A DNA stretch of 64,000 bases, from contig NZ_BBPM01000012.1 of assembly GCF_000787775.1 (NCBI RefSeq), positions 47,711 through 111,710 on the forward strand, given 5' to 3'. The position numbers and the translations under genes are program-made. How positions within the stretch are numbered: the stretch's first letter is position 1; each line of letters opens with the position of its first letter. The notes beneath the pieces were generated by a model, which had not been told where the DNA came from, made no database searches, and saw only the letters and a program-made list of their open reading frames with translations. This stretch comes from Streptacidiphilus carbonis (lineage in GTDB: Bacteria > Actinomycetota > Actinomycetes > Streptomycetales > Streptomycetaceae). Of this stretch, positions 51,694 to 60,444 are shown piece by piece.

Positions 51694-52278
51694 ATGTCCG
51701 ACATCTCGATCGCCATCGCCTCGCACTCCGGCTACGGCCACACCCGCCAGCTCGCCGCTGCCGTGGCCGACGGCGCGCGCTCCGTTCCCGGGACGCAGGT
51801 CCACCAGGTGGACGTCGCCTTGCTCGGCGACGCGGACTGGGAACTGCTGGACGGCGCCGACGCGATCATCTTCGGCTCACCCACCTACATGGGCACCGCC
51901 TCCGGGGCCTTCCACGCATTCGCCGAGGCCACCAGCAAGCGGTGGATGACCCGCGCCTGGAGCGACAAGCTGGCCGCCGGGTTCACCAACTCCGGTTCCA
52001 TGAGCGGGGACAAGATGCACACCCTGCAGTACTTCGCACTGCTGGCGGCCCAGCACGGGATGCTCTGGGTGAGCCTGGGCCTGCTGCCGGGCTGGAACAC
52101 CACGACCTCCGGTCCGGAGGACGACAACCGGCTCGGCTTCTACCTCGGCGCCGGCGCGCAGAGCTTCAACGACACGGCCGCCGTGCACGACGCCGACCTG
52201 AGCACCGCGCGCCACCTCGGTCGCCGCGTCGCCGAGCAGACCCACCGCGCCGGCCTGGTCACCCGCGAGGCGGCCTGA
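51694..52278 (+). CDS. Flavodoxin-like NAD(P)H:quinone reductase (WrbA/NADPH-FMN type)
   Basis: A 194-residue flavodoxin-fold protein. IAIASHSGYGHTRQLAAAVA is the FMN phosphate-binding loop; DAIIFGSPTYMGTASGAFHA and GFTNSGSMSGDKMHTLQYF are typical of the WrbA/NAD(P)H:quinone oxidoreductase group. It is probably a soluble two-electron quinone reductase protecting from redox stress. An AGGGAAA site precedes the ATG. It is likely controlled by the divergent TetR protein through the palindrome 97 bases upstream. Confidence 0.9.
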   Translation: MSDISIAIASHSGYGHTRQLAAAVADGARSVPGTQVHQVDVALLGDADWELLDGADAIIFGSPTYMGTASGAFHAFAEATSKRWMTRAWSDKLAAGFTNSGSMSGDKMHTLQYFALLAAQHGMLWVSLGLLPGWNTTTSGPEDDNRLGFYLGAGAQSFNDTAAVHDADLSTARHLGRRVAEQTHRAGLVTREAA

Positions 52279-52298
52279 GGTGCCAGTCGTCGGCCGGC

Positions 52299-52325
52299 GT
52301 GACGTGCGTGACGTGCGTGACGTGC
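52299..52325. repeat. 9-bp tandem repeat GTGACGTGC x3
   Basis: Three perfect copies at 52299-52307, 52308-52316 and 52317-52325, between two convergent genes. No function is evident. Confidence 0.75.
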
Positions 52326-52371
52326 GCGACCTGATCGGCGCGCCTGCCGAACTGCCGTGATGCGGACGGGC

Positions 52372-52638
52372 TTACGGTCGCCCCACGATCGCCATGCTGC
52401 CGAGCGGCCCGACCAGTACCACCGCCGCCACGAACGCCAGGGCCATCCAGAGCATGTACCGACCGGACTCAGGACCGGCCCAGCTCTGCTCCTTGCTGCC
52501 CATGGCCGCGTACTCCTCCGGGTGCTCGACCATGAACCGCTTTCGGGCGCGCTGCCCGCGGACGCCCCAGCGGATCATCAGCCATGTCATCACGCCCAGG
52601 TCCGCGGCCCACCAGAGTCCCAGCCATATCCCCGTCAT
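52372..52638 (-). CDS. Small two-pass membrane protein
   Basis: An 88-residue protein with two hydrophobic segments (about 3-22, IWLGLWWAADLGVMTWLMI; about 62-82, MLWMALAFVAAVVLVGPLG) and a basic, charged cytoplasmic loop between them. The start at 52638 (MTGIWLG) places the first helix at the N-terminus. No family is recognised. It is a single gene downstream of, and in the same direction as, the ABC transporter, but cut off from it by a strong hairpin. Confidence 0.72.
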   Translation of the reverse strand: MTGIWLGLWWAADLGVMTWLMIRWGVRGQRARKRFMVEHPEEYAAMGSKEQSWAGPESGRYMLWMALAFVAAVVLVGPLGSMAIVGRP

Positions 52639-52702
52639 GGCGGCAGAGCCTACCGCTGAGCTGCTTGGGCGTCCCCGCTGCAAGCCGGTTCGGGAAACGG
52701 CT

Positions 52703-52741
52703 GAGGGGTTCGGGCCGGAGTGTCCCCGGCCCGAACCCCTC
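52703..52741 (-). terminator. Hairpin terminator after the ABC transporter genes
   Basis: A perfect 16-bp inverted repeat (52703-52718 and 52726-52741, GAGGGGTTCGGGCCGG and its complement) with a 7-base loop, 45 bases past the permease stop. Confidence 0.9.
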
Positions 52742-52785
52742 TGTCGCGTCGTGCGCTGTCTCCTCGTGCGCTGTCGCGTCGCGCG

Positions 52786-55353
52786 CTAGTCCGTCGCGAT
52801 GGCCTTCAGGACGTTCATCCGGCCGGCGCGGAAGGCCGGGAAGAGGGCGGCCAGCAGGCCCACCACCGCGGAGCCGAGGAAGACGACGGCGATGGTGGTC
52901 CACGGGATGCTGAGCACGCCCAGTCCCGCCAGGGCCAGCAGCTTCTGTGCCGCGATGCCCCAGCCCATGCCCAGGGCCACGCCCAGGACCGCACCGAACA
53001 GGGCGATGACCACCGACTCCAGGCGGACCATCCGGCGCAGCTGGCGCCGGGAGAGTCCGATGGCGCGCATCAGCCCGATCTCGCGGGTGCGTTCGACGAC
53101 CGACAGGGCGAGGGTGTTCACCACGCCCAGGACCGCGACGACGATGGCGAGCGCGAGCAGTGCGTAGATCATGTTCAGCAACTGGTCGAGCTGCTGCTTG
53201 ATCATGGACTTGTACTCGGCCTGGTCGCGGACCTTGACCTGCGGGTAGTCGGCGGTGGCCGCCTTGAGGGCCGCCGCGGCCTGGCTCTGCTGGCCGGGTA
53301 CCGCCGCCGCGAACATCATGTCGTTCGAGGGGAACTTGTCGGCCGGGAGGTACTTCCTGGCCTCCGCGATGTTGGTGTACATCGCGCCCTTGTCGAAGAC
53401 GGTGTCGTCGGAGGTGATCGCCCTGACCGTGAGCCGGGCCGTGCTGCCGCTGGTGAAGGCGACTGCGAGTCGGGTACCGAGGGTGACGTGGTGGGTCTTG
53501 GCCCAGCCCTCGGGCACGGACATGGCACCCTCCGCGTAGGCGTCGATCAGCTTTCCCTGGACGGTCTTGGCCTGGAGGTCGTCGGTGTAGGACGGGGTGG
53601 CCGCCGCGAGTTCCGTCTTGTCCTTGGTGCCGTCGGGGGCGGTGACGGTCGCGGCGACGTCCGTGCGGTCGGTGATGTGGGACAGGTGGCCGGCGGCGTG
53701 GACGGCCTTGGCCGCGGCGGGGCTGATCGGGCTGCCGTTGCCGGACTGGATGATGAAGTCGGCGCCGACCGACTTGTCCATCTGCGTGGTCGCCGAGGCG
53801 ACCATGGAGTTGCCGACCACCGACAGGCTCGCGACCAGCGCCAGGCCGACCATCAGCGCGGCCGCGGTGGCTCCGGTGCGGCGCGGGTTGCGCAGCGCGT
53901 TGCGTTCGGCGAGGCGGCCCACCGGGCCGAACATCCGCAGCGTGAGCGCGCCCAGGACCCGTACCACCAGCCCGGCGAGCAGCGGGCCGACGACCACGAA
54001 CCCGATCAGGGTGAGCAGCACGCCGATCGCGAGGAGCCCGGAACCCTTGGAGGTGCTGGACGCCTTCGCCGCCAGTGCGAGGGCGGTCCCGCCCGCTCCG
54101 GTGAGCAGCACGCCGAGCGCGGCGCGGACCCGTCCCGCGCGAGCGTCGGCCGGGGTGCCGGCGTCGCGCATGGCTGCCATCGGCGAGATCGCGCCGGCCC
54201 TGCGGGCGGGCAGCATCGCGGACACCACGGTCACCACGACGCCGACGGTCAGGCCGATCAGCGGCGTGGCCGCCTTGATCGTCAGATCGGCGGTGTTCAG
54301 GTGCATACCCAGTGCGCCCATGAGCTTGATCAGGCCGACGGCGAGGCCGATTCCCGCACCGATGCCCGCCACCGAGCCGACGACTCCGAGCAGCACCGCC
54401 TCGACCAGCACCGAGCGGTTGACCTGCCGTCGGCTCGAACCGATGGCGCGCATCAGCCCGATCTCGCGGGTGCGCTGGGCGACCAGCATGGAGAAGGTGT
54501 TGACGATCAGGAAGATGCCCACCAGGACGGCGATCCCGGCGAAGCCGAGCAGCACGTACTTCATGGGGTTGAGGAAGGAGCCGATGTCCTTCTGGTTCTG
54601 GGCCGTCAGTTCGGCGGCGGTCTGCACCTGGTAGGCGTGGCCGCCCAGGGCCTGGTCGATCCGCGCCTTGAGCTGGTCGTCGCTGACGCCGGGCGCGGCG
54701 TCCAGGGCGTAGTCGGTGTAGGCGTCGTGGGAGCCGAGGAGCACCTGCTGGGCGGTGGGGGTGTCGAGGTAGACGACGGCCGCGCCCGGGTTGGTGGTGC
54801 GGAACGTGGCGATGCCGCTGACGGTCACCTTGGTGTCGCCGGGGCCGGCGATGACGCGCAGGGTGTCGCCGATGGCCAGGTGGTGCTTGGCCGCGGTGTC
54901 GGCGTCGAGGACGGCCTCGTTCGGCAGGGTCGGGGCGTGGCCGGAGGTGATGGTGACGGACCTGGTCTGGGTCGGGTTCCAGTTGCCGACGATGGTCGGC
55001 GCGCCGGTGCTGGAGCCGATGTCCTGGTTGCGGCTGTCGGCGACGGTGGCCTGCTGGCTGCTGACCTCGGGCACGACCCGGGCGACGCCCGGGACCTTCG
55101 CCAGCCGGTCCTGCAGTGAACCGGGAAGGGTGTCGGGCGTCCCGGTCCGCTGTGCGTTGTCGACTTTCGGCGGGCTGACGGTGACGTCGGAGGAGATCGT
55201 CGCGAAGAGCTTGTCGAACGTGGAGTTCATGGTGTCGGTGAAGACCAGCGTCCCGCAGACGAAGGCCACGGACAGCAGCACGGCGACGGCGGACAGGGCC
55301 ATCCGGCCCTTGTGGGCGAGGAAGTTGCGCAACGAGGCGCGGAGCACGGTCAT
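52786..55353 (-). CDS. ABC transporter permease, FtsX/MacB-like, duplicated
   Basis: An 855-residue membrane protein with two FtsX-type halves. Each half has an N-terminal membrane helix, a large extracytoplasmic domain (about 45-235 and 505-700) and three further helices, with the conserved cytoplasmic VERTREIGLMRAIGLSRRQ-type coupling helix in both halves. The pair resembles efflux or lipoprotein-handling transporters of the Mac/Lol type in Gram-positive bacteria; the substrate is unknown. ATG 55353 overlaps the ATPase stop by 4 bases. Confidence 0.9.
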   Translation of the reverse strand: MTVLRASLRNFLAHKGRMALSAVAVLLSVAFVCGTLVFTDTMNSTFDKLFATISSDVTVSPPKVDNAQRTGTPDTLPGSLQDRLAKVPGVARVVPEVSSQQATVADSRNQDIGSSTGAPTIVGNWNPTQTRSVTITSGHAPTLPNEAVLDADTAAKHHLAIGDTLRVIAGPGDTKVTVSGIATFRTTNPGAAVVYLDTPTAQQVLLGSHDAYTDYALDAAPGVSDDQLKARIDQALGGHAYQVQTAAELTAQNQKDIGSFLNPMKYVLLGFAGIAVLVGIFLIVNTFSMLVAQRTREIGLMRAIGSSRRQVNRSVLVEAVLLGVVGSVAGIGAGIGLAVGLIKLMGALGMHLNTADLTIKAATPLIGLTVGVVVTVVSAMLPARRAGAISPMAAMRDAGTPADARAGRVRAALGVLLTGAGGTALALAAKASSTSKGSGLLAIGVLLTLIGFVVVGPLLAGLVVRVLGALTLRMFGPVGRLAERNALRNPRRTGATAAALMVGLALVASLSVVGNSMVASATTQMDKSVGADFIIQSGNGSPISPAAAKAVHAAGHLSHITDRTDVAATVTAPDGTKDKTELAAATPSYTDDLQAKTVQGKLIDAYAEGAMSVPEGWAKTHHVTLGTRLAVAFTSGSTARLTVRAITSDDTVFDKGAMYTNIAEARKYLPADKFPSNDMMFAAAVPGQQSQAAAALKAATADYPQVKVRDQAEYKSMIKQQLDQLLNMIYALLALAIVVAVLGVVNTLALSVVERTREIGLMRAIGLSRRQLRRMVRLESVVIALFGAVLGVALGMGWGIAAQKLLALAGLGVLSIPWTTIAVVFLGSAVVGLLAALFPAFRAGRMNVLKAIATD

Positions 55354-56138
55354 GACGTCCTGCCCCGGGAGTCGAAGGACTTCATCCGCTCCAGCACGGC
55401 GTCGGCCGTCGGAGCGTGCATCTCGTCGACGATCCGGCCGTCGGCGAGGTAGAGCACCCGGTCCGCGTAGGAGGCGGCCACCGGGTCGTGGGTCACCATG
55501 ACGATGGTCTGGCCGAGGGCGTCGACCGAGTGGCGCAGGAAGCCGAGGATCTCGGCGCCGGCCCGGGAGTCCAGGTTGCCGGTCGGCTCGTCCCCGAAGA
55601 TGATCTCGGGTCGGGCGGCGAGGGCGCGGGCCACCGCGACCCGCTGCTGCTGGCCTCCGGACAGCTGCGTCGGGCGGTGCTTGAGCCGTCCGGCCAGGCC
55701 CACGGTCTCCACCACCTGGTCCAGCCAGGCGCGGTCGGGGGTGCGGCCGGCGATGTCCATCGGCAGGGTGATGTTCTCCAACGCGGTGAGCGTGGGGAGC
55801 AGGTTGAACGCTTGGAAGATGAAGCCGATGCTGTCACGGCGCAGCCGGGTGAGCCGCTTGTCCCGAAGCTTGGTGATCTCCGTTTCGCCCACCCAGATCT
55901 TGCCGCTGGAAGCGGTGTCCAGACCGGCCAGGCAGTGCATCAGCGTGGACTTGCCGGAACCCGACGGACCCATGATCGCGGTGAACTGCCCGCGCGGGAT
56001 GTCGACGTCCACGGCGTCGAGCGCCACCACCCGGGTCTCGCCATTGCCGTACGCCTTGGTGAGCCCCCGCGCCCGAGCGGCGAACAACGAGCGCGAGGCG
56101 CTGCCCTGGGCCGGGGGACTCGATACTGACGTGGTCAC
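55350..56138 (-). CDS. ABC transporter ATP-binding protein, MacB/LolD-like
   Basis: A 262-residue ATPase partner of the FtsX-type permease. Walker A IMGPSGSGKSTLMHC, Q-loop FQAFNLLP, signature LSGGQQQRVAVARAL, Walker B IIFGDEPTGNLD and H-loop VMVTHDPVAAS are all intact. Start GTG 56138 with a GGAG site about 9 bases upstream. The two genes form a complete exporter. No two-component system is adjacent. Confidence 0.93.
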   Translation of the reverse strand: MTTSVSSPPAQGSASRSLFAARARGLTKAYGNGETRVVALDAVDVDIPRGQFTAIMGPSGSGKSTLMHCLAGLDTASSGKIWVGETEITKLRDKRLTRLRRDSIGFIFQAFNLLPTLTALENITLPMDIAGRTPDRAWLDQVVETVGLAGRLKHRPTQLSGGQQQRVAVARALAARPEIIFGDEPTGNLDSRAGAEILGFLRHSVDALGQTIVMVTHDPVAASYADRVLYLADGRIVDEMHAPTADAVLERMKSFDSRGRTS

Positions 56139-56292
56139 TGGACTTCTCCTGAATGCTCGACACGGACGTGCGTCTTCGTGTCTCCACCCTGCTGGAGCGG
56201 GCAGGACGGAACCATGGGGCAGGTCACCGGGTCCGGGGTGGGGATAACCCCCTCACCGCCTCGCCGCCACCCGTGTCGGGCCGGGCGTGCGC

Positions 56293-56325
56293 GAGTCCCG
56301 GTCGGATGCGTTCCGGCCGGGACTC
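56293..56325 (-). terminator. Hairpin after the AhpD-like gene
   Basis: Fourteen-bp arms (56293-56306 and 56312-56325) with a single G-U type mismatch and a 5-base loop, 29 bases past the stop of the AhpD-like gene on the reverse strand. It lies upstream of the ABC operon. Confidence 0.75.
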
Positions 56326-56353
56326 CTGCGTCCGGTGGGGGCTTCGGGAGCGG

Positions 56354-56824
56354 CTATCCCCACTGGCCGGGCTGGTAGTCCCCGGCGGGCTGGCGGGTGA
56401 GGACGTTCATGCGGTTGTAGGCGTTGATGAGGGCGATGAGGGACACCAGGGCGGCGAGCTGGTCCTCGTCGTGGTGCTTGGCGGCGTTCGCCCAGGCCTC
56501 GTCGGTGACGCCGGCGGCGTCGGCGATCCGGGTGCCCTGTTCGGTGAGTTCGAGGGCGGCGCGCTCGGCCTCGGTGAAGACCGTGGCCTCCCTCCAGGCC
56601 GCGACCAGGTTCAGGCGGACGGGCGTCTCGCCGGCGTGGGCGGCGTCCTTGGTGTGCATGTCGGTGCAGAAGGAGCAGCCGTTGATCTGGCTGGCCCTGA
56701 TCTTCACCAGCTCCTGGGTGGCGGCCGGGAGGGACGAGTCGGAGACGGCCTTGCCGGCGGAGTTGATGTACTTCGCGAACTTCGCGGCGACGGGGTTTCC
56801 GTAGTAGTTGACGCGGGCTTCCAT
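56354..56824 (-). CDS. Carboxymuconolactone decarboxylase / AhpD-family protein
   Basis: A 156-residue all-helical protein of the alkylhydroperoxidase-like superfamily. The redox motif NGCSFCTDMHTKDA (Cys50, Cys53, His57) is intact, so a thiol-dependent peroxidase or reductase role is likely. The start at 56824 has GGGGAG 6 bases upstream; longer readings are not supported. It is divergent from a flavin disulfide reductase gene 345 bases away. Confidence 0.9.
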   Translation of the reverse strand: MEARVNYYGNPVAAKFAKYINSAGKAVSDSSLPAATQELVKIRASQINGCSFCTDMHTKDAAHAGETPVRLNLVAAWREATVFTEAERAALELTEQGTRIADAAGVTDEAWANAAKHHDEDQLAALVSLIALINAYNRMNVLTRQPAGDYQPGQWG

Positions 56825-57169
56825 GAGAGCTCCCCATTCACGCTTCGTGGTTACATCGCACTGACCCGGCGGCTCGGAGGGATGTGACCGGCAGGGGGAT
56901 GTGATGCCCGTCACCCGAACCCGGGGGCGCGGGGCCGGGGGCCCCGATGCCGGCTGACCGCGGACCGGTCGGTCGCCGAGCGCGGGCACCGCGGAGGGAC
57001 CCTGACCCGCCGCCGGGACCGTCGGAGGCCTGCGGTGGGAGTCTCCTGGGGTGCGCGGCAACTGAGGGGCGGTCACTCGGGCCTGTTTCCGTATCGTTGG
57101 CACCGGGACCCCCGCAGCCGCCGCCGCAGCACAGCGGAGGCGGTAGGCGGCAGACGACATGGAGCGAGC
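56825..57169. promoter_or_regulatory. Divergent control region, AhpD-like / disulfide reductase
   Basis: 345 bases with no supported gene. GGATGTGA occurs twice 17 bases apart (56880-56887 and 56897-56904), the second joined to the partial palindrome GTGATGCCCGTCAC. These could bind a regulator of the AhpD-like gene. The part from about 56930 is very GC-rich and featureless. Confidence 0.4.
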
Positions 57170-58633
57170 ATGAACGACGGTTCGTCAGAGAACGGCCGCG
57201 GTTACGACGTGATCGTCATCGGCGTCGGGCCGGTGGGTGAGAACGTGGCCGACCGGGTGCGGGCGGCGGGCCTCAGCGTCGCTGTGGTGGAGAGCGAGCT
57301 GGTGGGCGGCGAGTGCTCGTACTGGGCCTGCATGCCCAGCAAGGCGCTGCTGCGTCCGGCTGTCGCCCTGGCCGAGGCGGGCAGGCTGCCCGGGGCGCGT
57401 GAGGCGGTGACGGGGCGTCTGGACGCGGCGGCGGTACTGGCGCGCCGTGACTCGTTCGCCTCGGACTGGAAGGACGACGGCCAGGTGGGCTGGCTGGACG
57501 GCATCGGCGCCGAGCTGGTCCGCGGCCACGGCCGGCTGGACGGTCCCCGGCGGGTACGGGTGCAGCAGCCGGACGGCGGCAGCGTGCTGCTGACGGCCCG
57601 CCACGCGGTGGTCGTCAGCACCGGCAGCCGGGCGGTCCTGCCGGAGCTGCCGGGCATCGGCGAGGCCAGGCCGTGGACCAGCCGCGAGGCCACGTCCGGG
57701 CAGAGCGTCCCCGGTCGGCTGGCGGTGGTCGGCGGCGGCGTGGTCGGAGTGGAGATGGCCACGGCGTGGCAGGCGCTGGGCTCCCGGGTGACCCTGCTGG
57801 TGCGGGGTCCGGGCCTGCTGCCCCAGCTGGAGCCGTTCGCGGGCGAGCTGGTCGCGGCCGGCCTCACCGAGGCCGGCGCCGAGGTGCGCACCGGCGTCAA
57901 CGTCACCGAGCTGCGGCGGCCCGACCCGCAGGGGCCGGTCACCCTGCGGCTGGACGACGGCAGCCTGCTGGAGGCGGACGAGGTCCTCTTCGCCACCGGG
58001 CGCGCCCCGCGCACCGACGACCTGGGGCTGGAGACGGTGGGTCTGAAGCCCGGCTCCTGGCTCGCCGTCGACGACCACTGCCGGGTCGGCGCCGTTCCCG
58101 AGGGCTGGCTCTGGGCCACCGGCGACGTCAACCACCGCGCGCTGCTCACCCACCAGGGCAAGTACCAGGCCCGTGCGGCCGGCACCGCGATCGGCGCGGT
58201 GGCCACCGGCGGACGGCTCGACCCGGCGCCCTGGGGGCCGCACACCGCGACGGCCGACGCGGCCTCCGTCCCGCAGGTCGTCTTCACCGACCCGGAGGTG
58301 GCCGCGGTCGGCCTGACCGCCGCCGCGGCCGAGCGGGCCGGGCTGCGCACCCGGGTGGTCGACTACGACCTGGCCGCGGTGGCCGGCGCGAGCCTGTTCG
58401 CCGACGGCTACCGGGGGCACGCCCGCATGGTCGTCGACCTGGACCGCGGGGTTCTGGTCGGAGTCACCTTCGTCGGCTCGGGCGTCGCCGAACTGCTCCA
58501 CTCGGCGACGGTGGCCGTCGTGGGGGAGGTGCCGCTGGACCGGCTGTGGCACGCGGTGCCGTCGTACCCGACCATCAGTGAGGTGTGGCTGCGTCTGCTG
58601 GAGGCCTACCGGGATGCGGCGCCGGAGGCGTGA
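57170..58633 (+). CDS. Pyridine nucleotide-disulfide oxidoreductase (mercuric reductase / lipoamide dehydrogenase type)
   Basis: A 487-residue flavoprotein. YDVIVIGVGPVGENVADRV binds FAD; GGECSYWACMPSKALL gives the redox pair Cys49/Cys54; LAVVGGGVVGVEMATAWQAL binds NAD(P)H; WATGDVNHRALLTHQGKYQAR contacts FAD; and the C-terminal HAVPSYPTISE supplies the His-Glu dyad of the partner subunit. It should be a dimeric NAD(P)H-dependent disulfide reductase; the substrate is uncertain. It lacks the extra HMA domain or C-terminal Cys pair of true mercuric reductases. ATG 57170 follows a GGAG. Confidence 0.9.
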   Translation: MNDGSSENGRGYDVIVIGVGPVGENVADRVRAAGLSVAVVESELVGGECSYWACMPSKALLRPAVALAEAGRLPGAREAVTGRLDAAAVLARRDSFASDWKDDGQVGWLDGIGAELVRGHGRLDGPRRVRVQQPDGGSVLLTARHAVVVSTGSRAVLPELPGIGEARPWTSREATSGQSVPGRLAVVGGGVVGVEMATAWQALGSRVTLLVRGPGLLPQLEPFAGELVAAGLTEAGAEVRTGVNVTELRRPDPQGPVTLRLDDGSLLEADEVLFATGRAPRTDDLGLETVGLKPGSWLAVDDHCRVGAVPEGWLWATGDVNHRALLTHQGKYQARAAGTAIGAVATGGRLDPAPWGPHTATADAASVPQVVFTDPEVAAVGLTAAAAERAGLRTRVVDYDLAAVAGASLFADGYRGHARMVVDLDRGVLVGVTFVGSGVAELLHSATVAVVGEVPLDRLWHAVPSYPTISEVWLRLLEAYRDAAPEA

Positions 58634-58670
58634 TCTCCGGCTGCGAACCGTAGGGGGCGCTTGTCGCCCA

Positions 58671-58716
58671 AGTTCCCCGCGCCCCAGGGGGCTGCCCCGT
58701 CAGGGGCGCGGGGACT
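58671..58716. repeat. Streptomyces-type intergenic palindrome
   Basis: AGTTCCCCGCGCCCC (58671-58685) pairs with GGGGCGCGGGGACT (58703-58716), missing one A, with a 17-base GC-rich middle and the usual GCGCGAC tail. This palindrome (...GGGGCGCGGGGA-ACTGCGCGA) is scattered in many Streptomyces genomes between genes. Here it lies downstream of the reductase gene and may act as a terminator for it and for rpmG. Confidence 0.75.
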
Positions 58717-58774
58717 GCGCGACGGGCCATGCACATGCTGCACTTGCCTCGCTGACCGCCGGCGCGTCAGCGCG

Positions 58775-58939
58775 TCACCGCTCCTCACGGAAGGCGACAT
58801 GCCGTCCCGCCCGCGGGTCGTACTTGCGGAGCACCGTGCGGTCGGAGTCGTTGCGGCGGTTCTTGCGGGTGACGTAGGTGTAGCCGGTTCCCGCGGTGGA
58901 GCGGAGCTTGATGACCGGGCGGAGTTCACTGCGGGCCAT
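58775..58939 (-). CDS. rpmG: 50S ribosomal protein L33, zinc-free paralogue
   Basis: A 54-residue ribosomal protein read from ATG 58939: [20 protein letters not shown], then [20 protein letters not shown] and a [14 protein letters not shown] tail. It has no Cys, so it is the C-minus (zinc-independent) form that replaces zinc-binding L33 under zinc shortage. A palindrome resembling a Zur box sits 22-49 bases upstream. It is monocistronic here, without the L28/L31/S14/S18 paralogues that often accompany it. Confidence 0.93.
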   Translation of the reverse strand: MARSELRPVIKLRSTAGTGYTYVTRKNRRNDSDRTVLRKYDPRAGRHVAFREER

Positions 58940-58960
58940 GGCCGTCCCTTTCCCTCGATC

Positions 58961-58988
58961 CCGGTGAAACGGATGTCGTTTTCACCGG
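58961..58988 (-). promoter_or_regulatory. Candidate Zur box upstream of rpmG
   Basis: CCGGTGAAA (58961-58969) and TTTCACCGG (58980-58988) form a perfect 9-bp inverted repeat with a 10-base spacer. On the gene strand the core reads TGAAAACGACATCCGTTTCA, close to the actinobacterial Zur motif (TGAAAATGATTTTCA-like, with longer spacing). Repression of a zinc-free L33 gene by Zur is well known in Streptomyces. Confidence 0.68.
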
Positions 58989-59107
58989 ACGTACGAGCGC
59001 TTCAACGGGGCGACGGCCCCCGGCATTCCCGCGCATGGCAGTCGTCAGGCCGGGCACACGCGGAGTGACCCCGGCTGGGGGTCATGAGGCCCATCTCGGG
59101 AGGAACT

Positions 59108-59380
59108 GTGCTCTGGCTCATCGTGCTCATCATCGAAGGCCTGATCATCGGTGTGCTCGCCAAGCTCGTGGTCCCGGGCCGCAACCCGGTGCCGGTGTGG
59201 CTGACCATCGTCATCGGTATCGCCGGTGCGCTCATCGGCAACTGGATCTCCAACTATGCAGGGGTGCGGCACACCAGCGGTATCGACTGGATCCGGCACC
59301 TTCTCCAGATCGGGGTCGCCGCGGTGCTCGTCGCGCTGGCCACTCCCACCTACGGTGGCCGGGGCAGGGTCCGCCGCTGA
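59108..59380 (+). CDS. GlsB/YeaQ/YmgE family small membrane protein
   Basis: A 90-residue protein with three hydrophobic segments (LWLIVLIIEGLIIGVLAKLV; WLTIVIGIAGALIGNWI; LLQIGVAAVLVALA) and a basic tail. This is the transglycosylase-associated/GlsB stress-membrane family, of unknown biochemical role. GTG 59108 has GGGAGG 4 bases upstream; an in-frame ATG at 59084 would add 8 residues. A strong hairpin follows. Confidence 0.85.
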   Translation: MLWLIVLIIEGLIIGVLAKLVVPGRNPVPVWLTIVIGIAGALIGNWISNYAGVRHTSGIDWIRHLLQIGVAAVLVALATPTYGGRGRVRR

Positions 59381-59415
59381 GTCGGTGCCGATGGTGACCT
59401 GCTGAGCAAGGCGAG

Positions 59416-59453
59416 GGTGCGGGGTGCCGGACCGCGGTCCGGCACCCCGCACC
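59416..59453 (+). terminator. Hairpin terminator after the GlsB-like gene
   Basis: Eighteen-bp perfect arms (59416-59433 and 59436-59453, GGTGCGGGGTGCCGGACC and its complement) meet with only two bases between them. Confidence 0.9.
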
Positions 59454-59741
59454 GCTGTTCGCGGCCGGCCGTCGGACGCGCCGTCAGAGACATGCCGACC
59501 CGCCGTCAGACCTGCTGCGGCGCCTGCCTCCAGTCCATGTCCGCCGGGGTCCGGGGCACGGACGGCGGCACCTGGAGCAGCGGATCCGAGAAATCCTCCA
59601 GAGGGTCAAAAGCGCTGGTCAGATCGGCAGGTGTGCCCCCGGTCCGATGGTCGCACCAGGTGATTGTCCGGTTGCGGTCCGTGTTCCCCCTTTGCAGGGT
59701 GAAGACGTCAGCTGTTTGTACATGAAGGAAAGGCACTCCCC

Positions 59742-60356
59742 ATGCACGTTTCACGCCGGGCCAGCATCGCGGTCGCCTCCATCACCTGTGGCGCCCTGGC
59801 GTTCGGTGCCGCAGGAACGACCATCGCGCTCGCGCAGCAGCCCGTCACCAGCGGCGGCGCCGTGAGTCCCGCGGCGGCAGTCCCCGACACGTCCGCGGCG
59901 CTGGCGGTGCTGTCGCAGTTCGGCGCGGTCGGGAAGGTGACCGACGCGCTCACGGCGGCGGGGGCTCCGACTCCCGACCTGGCGACCGTGACCAACCTGG
60001 TCAACACCGCGAAGGCCGCTCTGGCGACCGTGGTCGGCACCGTGCACGCGCCGGCCGCGAAGCCGGGCCACCGGGCGGCGACGCCCGACCCCAACGCCCT
60101 GGTCGCCCAGGCCGTGGCCGCGGTCAAGACCGTCCTGGACAACCTGGTCGCCGCCGTGACCGCCAAGGACCCGGCGAAGATCGCGGCCGCTCTGACCGCC
60201 GCCGTCCCGGCCGTGGTCAACCTGGTGGCCAGCCTGCTGCTGGGCGGAGGCCTGCCGGTGCCGAGCCTCCCCGGTCTGCCCGGGCTGCCGAGCGTGCCGC
60301 CGCTGCCGATCCCGCTGCCCGTCCCGGTGCCGCCGCTCCCCGTCCACGGGCGCTGA
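59742..60356 (+). CDS. Secreted Ala/Pro/Val-rich protein, unknown function
   Basis: A 204-residue protein with a signal peptide (residues 1-32, ASIAVASITCGALAFGAAGT, cleavage near ALAQQ). The mature part has helical Ala/Val-rich repeats (AALAVLSQFG; LATVTNLVNTAKAALATVVG; LVAQAVAAVKTVLDNLVAAV) and a Pro/Leu/Val tail (PSLPGLPGLPSVPPLP). It may be a small cell-wall or exported structural protein. A GGAAAGG site is 9 bases before ATG. The 288 bases upstream (59454-59741) hold no gene that I can support. Confidence 0.78.
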   Translation: MHVSRRASIAVASITCGALAFGAAGTTIALAQQPVTSGGAVSPAAAVPDTSAALAVLSQFGAVGKVTDALTAAGAPTPDLATVTNLVNTAKAALATVVGTVHAPAAKPGHRAATPDPNALVAQAVAAVKTVLDNLVAAVTAKDPAKIAAALTAAVPAVVNLVASLLLGGGLPVPSLPGLPGLPSVPPLPIPLPVPVPPLPVHGR

Positions 60357-60399
60357 CGAGAGGGACGCCGGAAGGAGCCTCAGCGCCCCGCTCGGTTCC

Positions 60400-60444
60400 G
60401 CAGCCGGGCTGAACCGTGCCTCCGTCACGGTTCAGCCCGGCTGC
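60400..60444. terminator. Bidirectional terminator, secreted protein / DUF1275
   Basis: A perfect 19-bp inverted repeat (60400-60418 and 60426-60444) with a CCTCCGT loop between convergent genes. Its right arm overlaps the last 13 bases of the DUF1275 gene. Confidence 0.92.
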
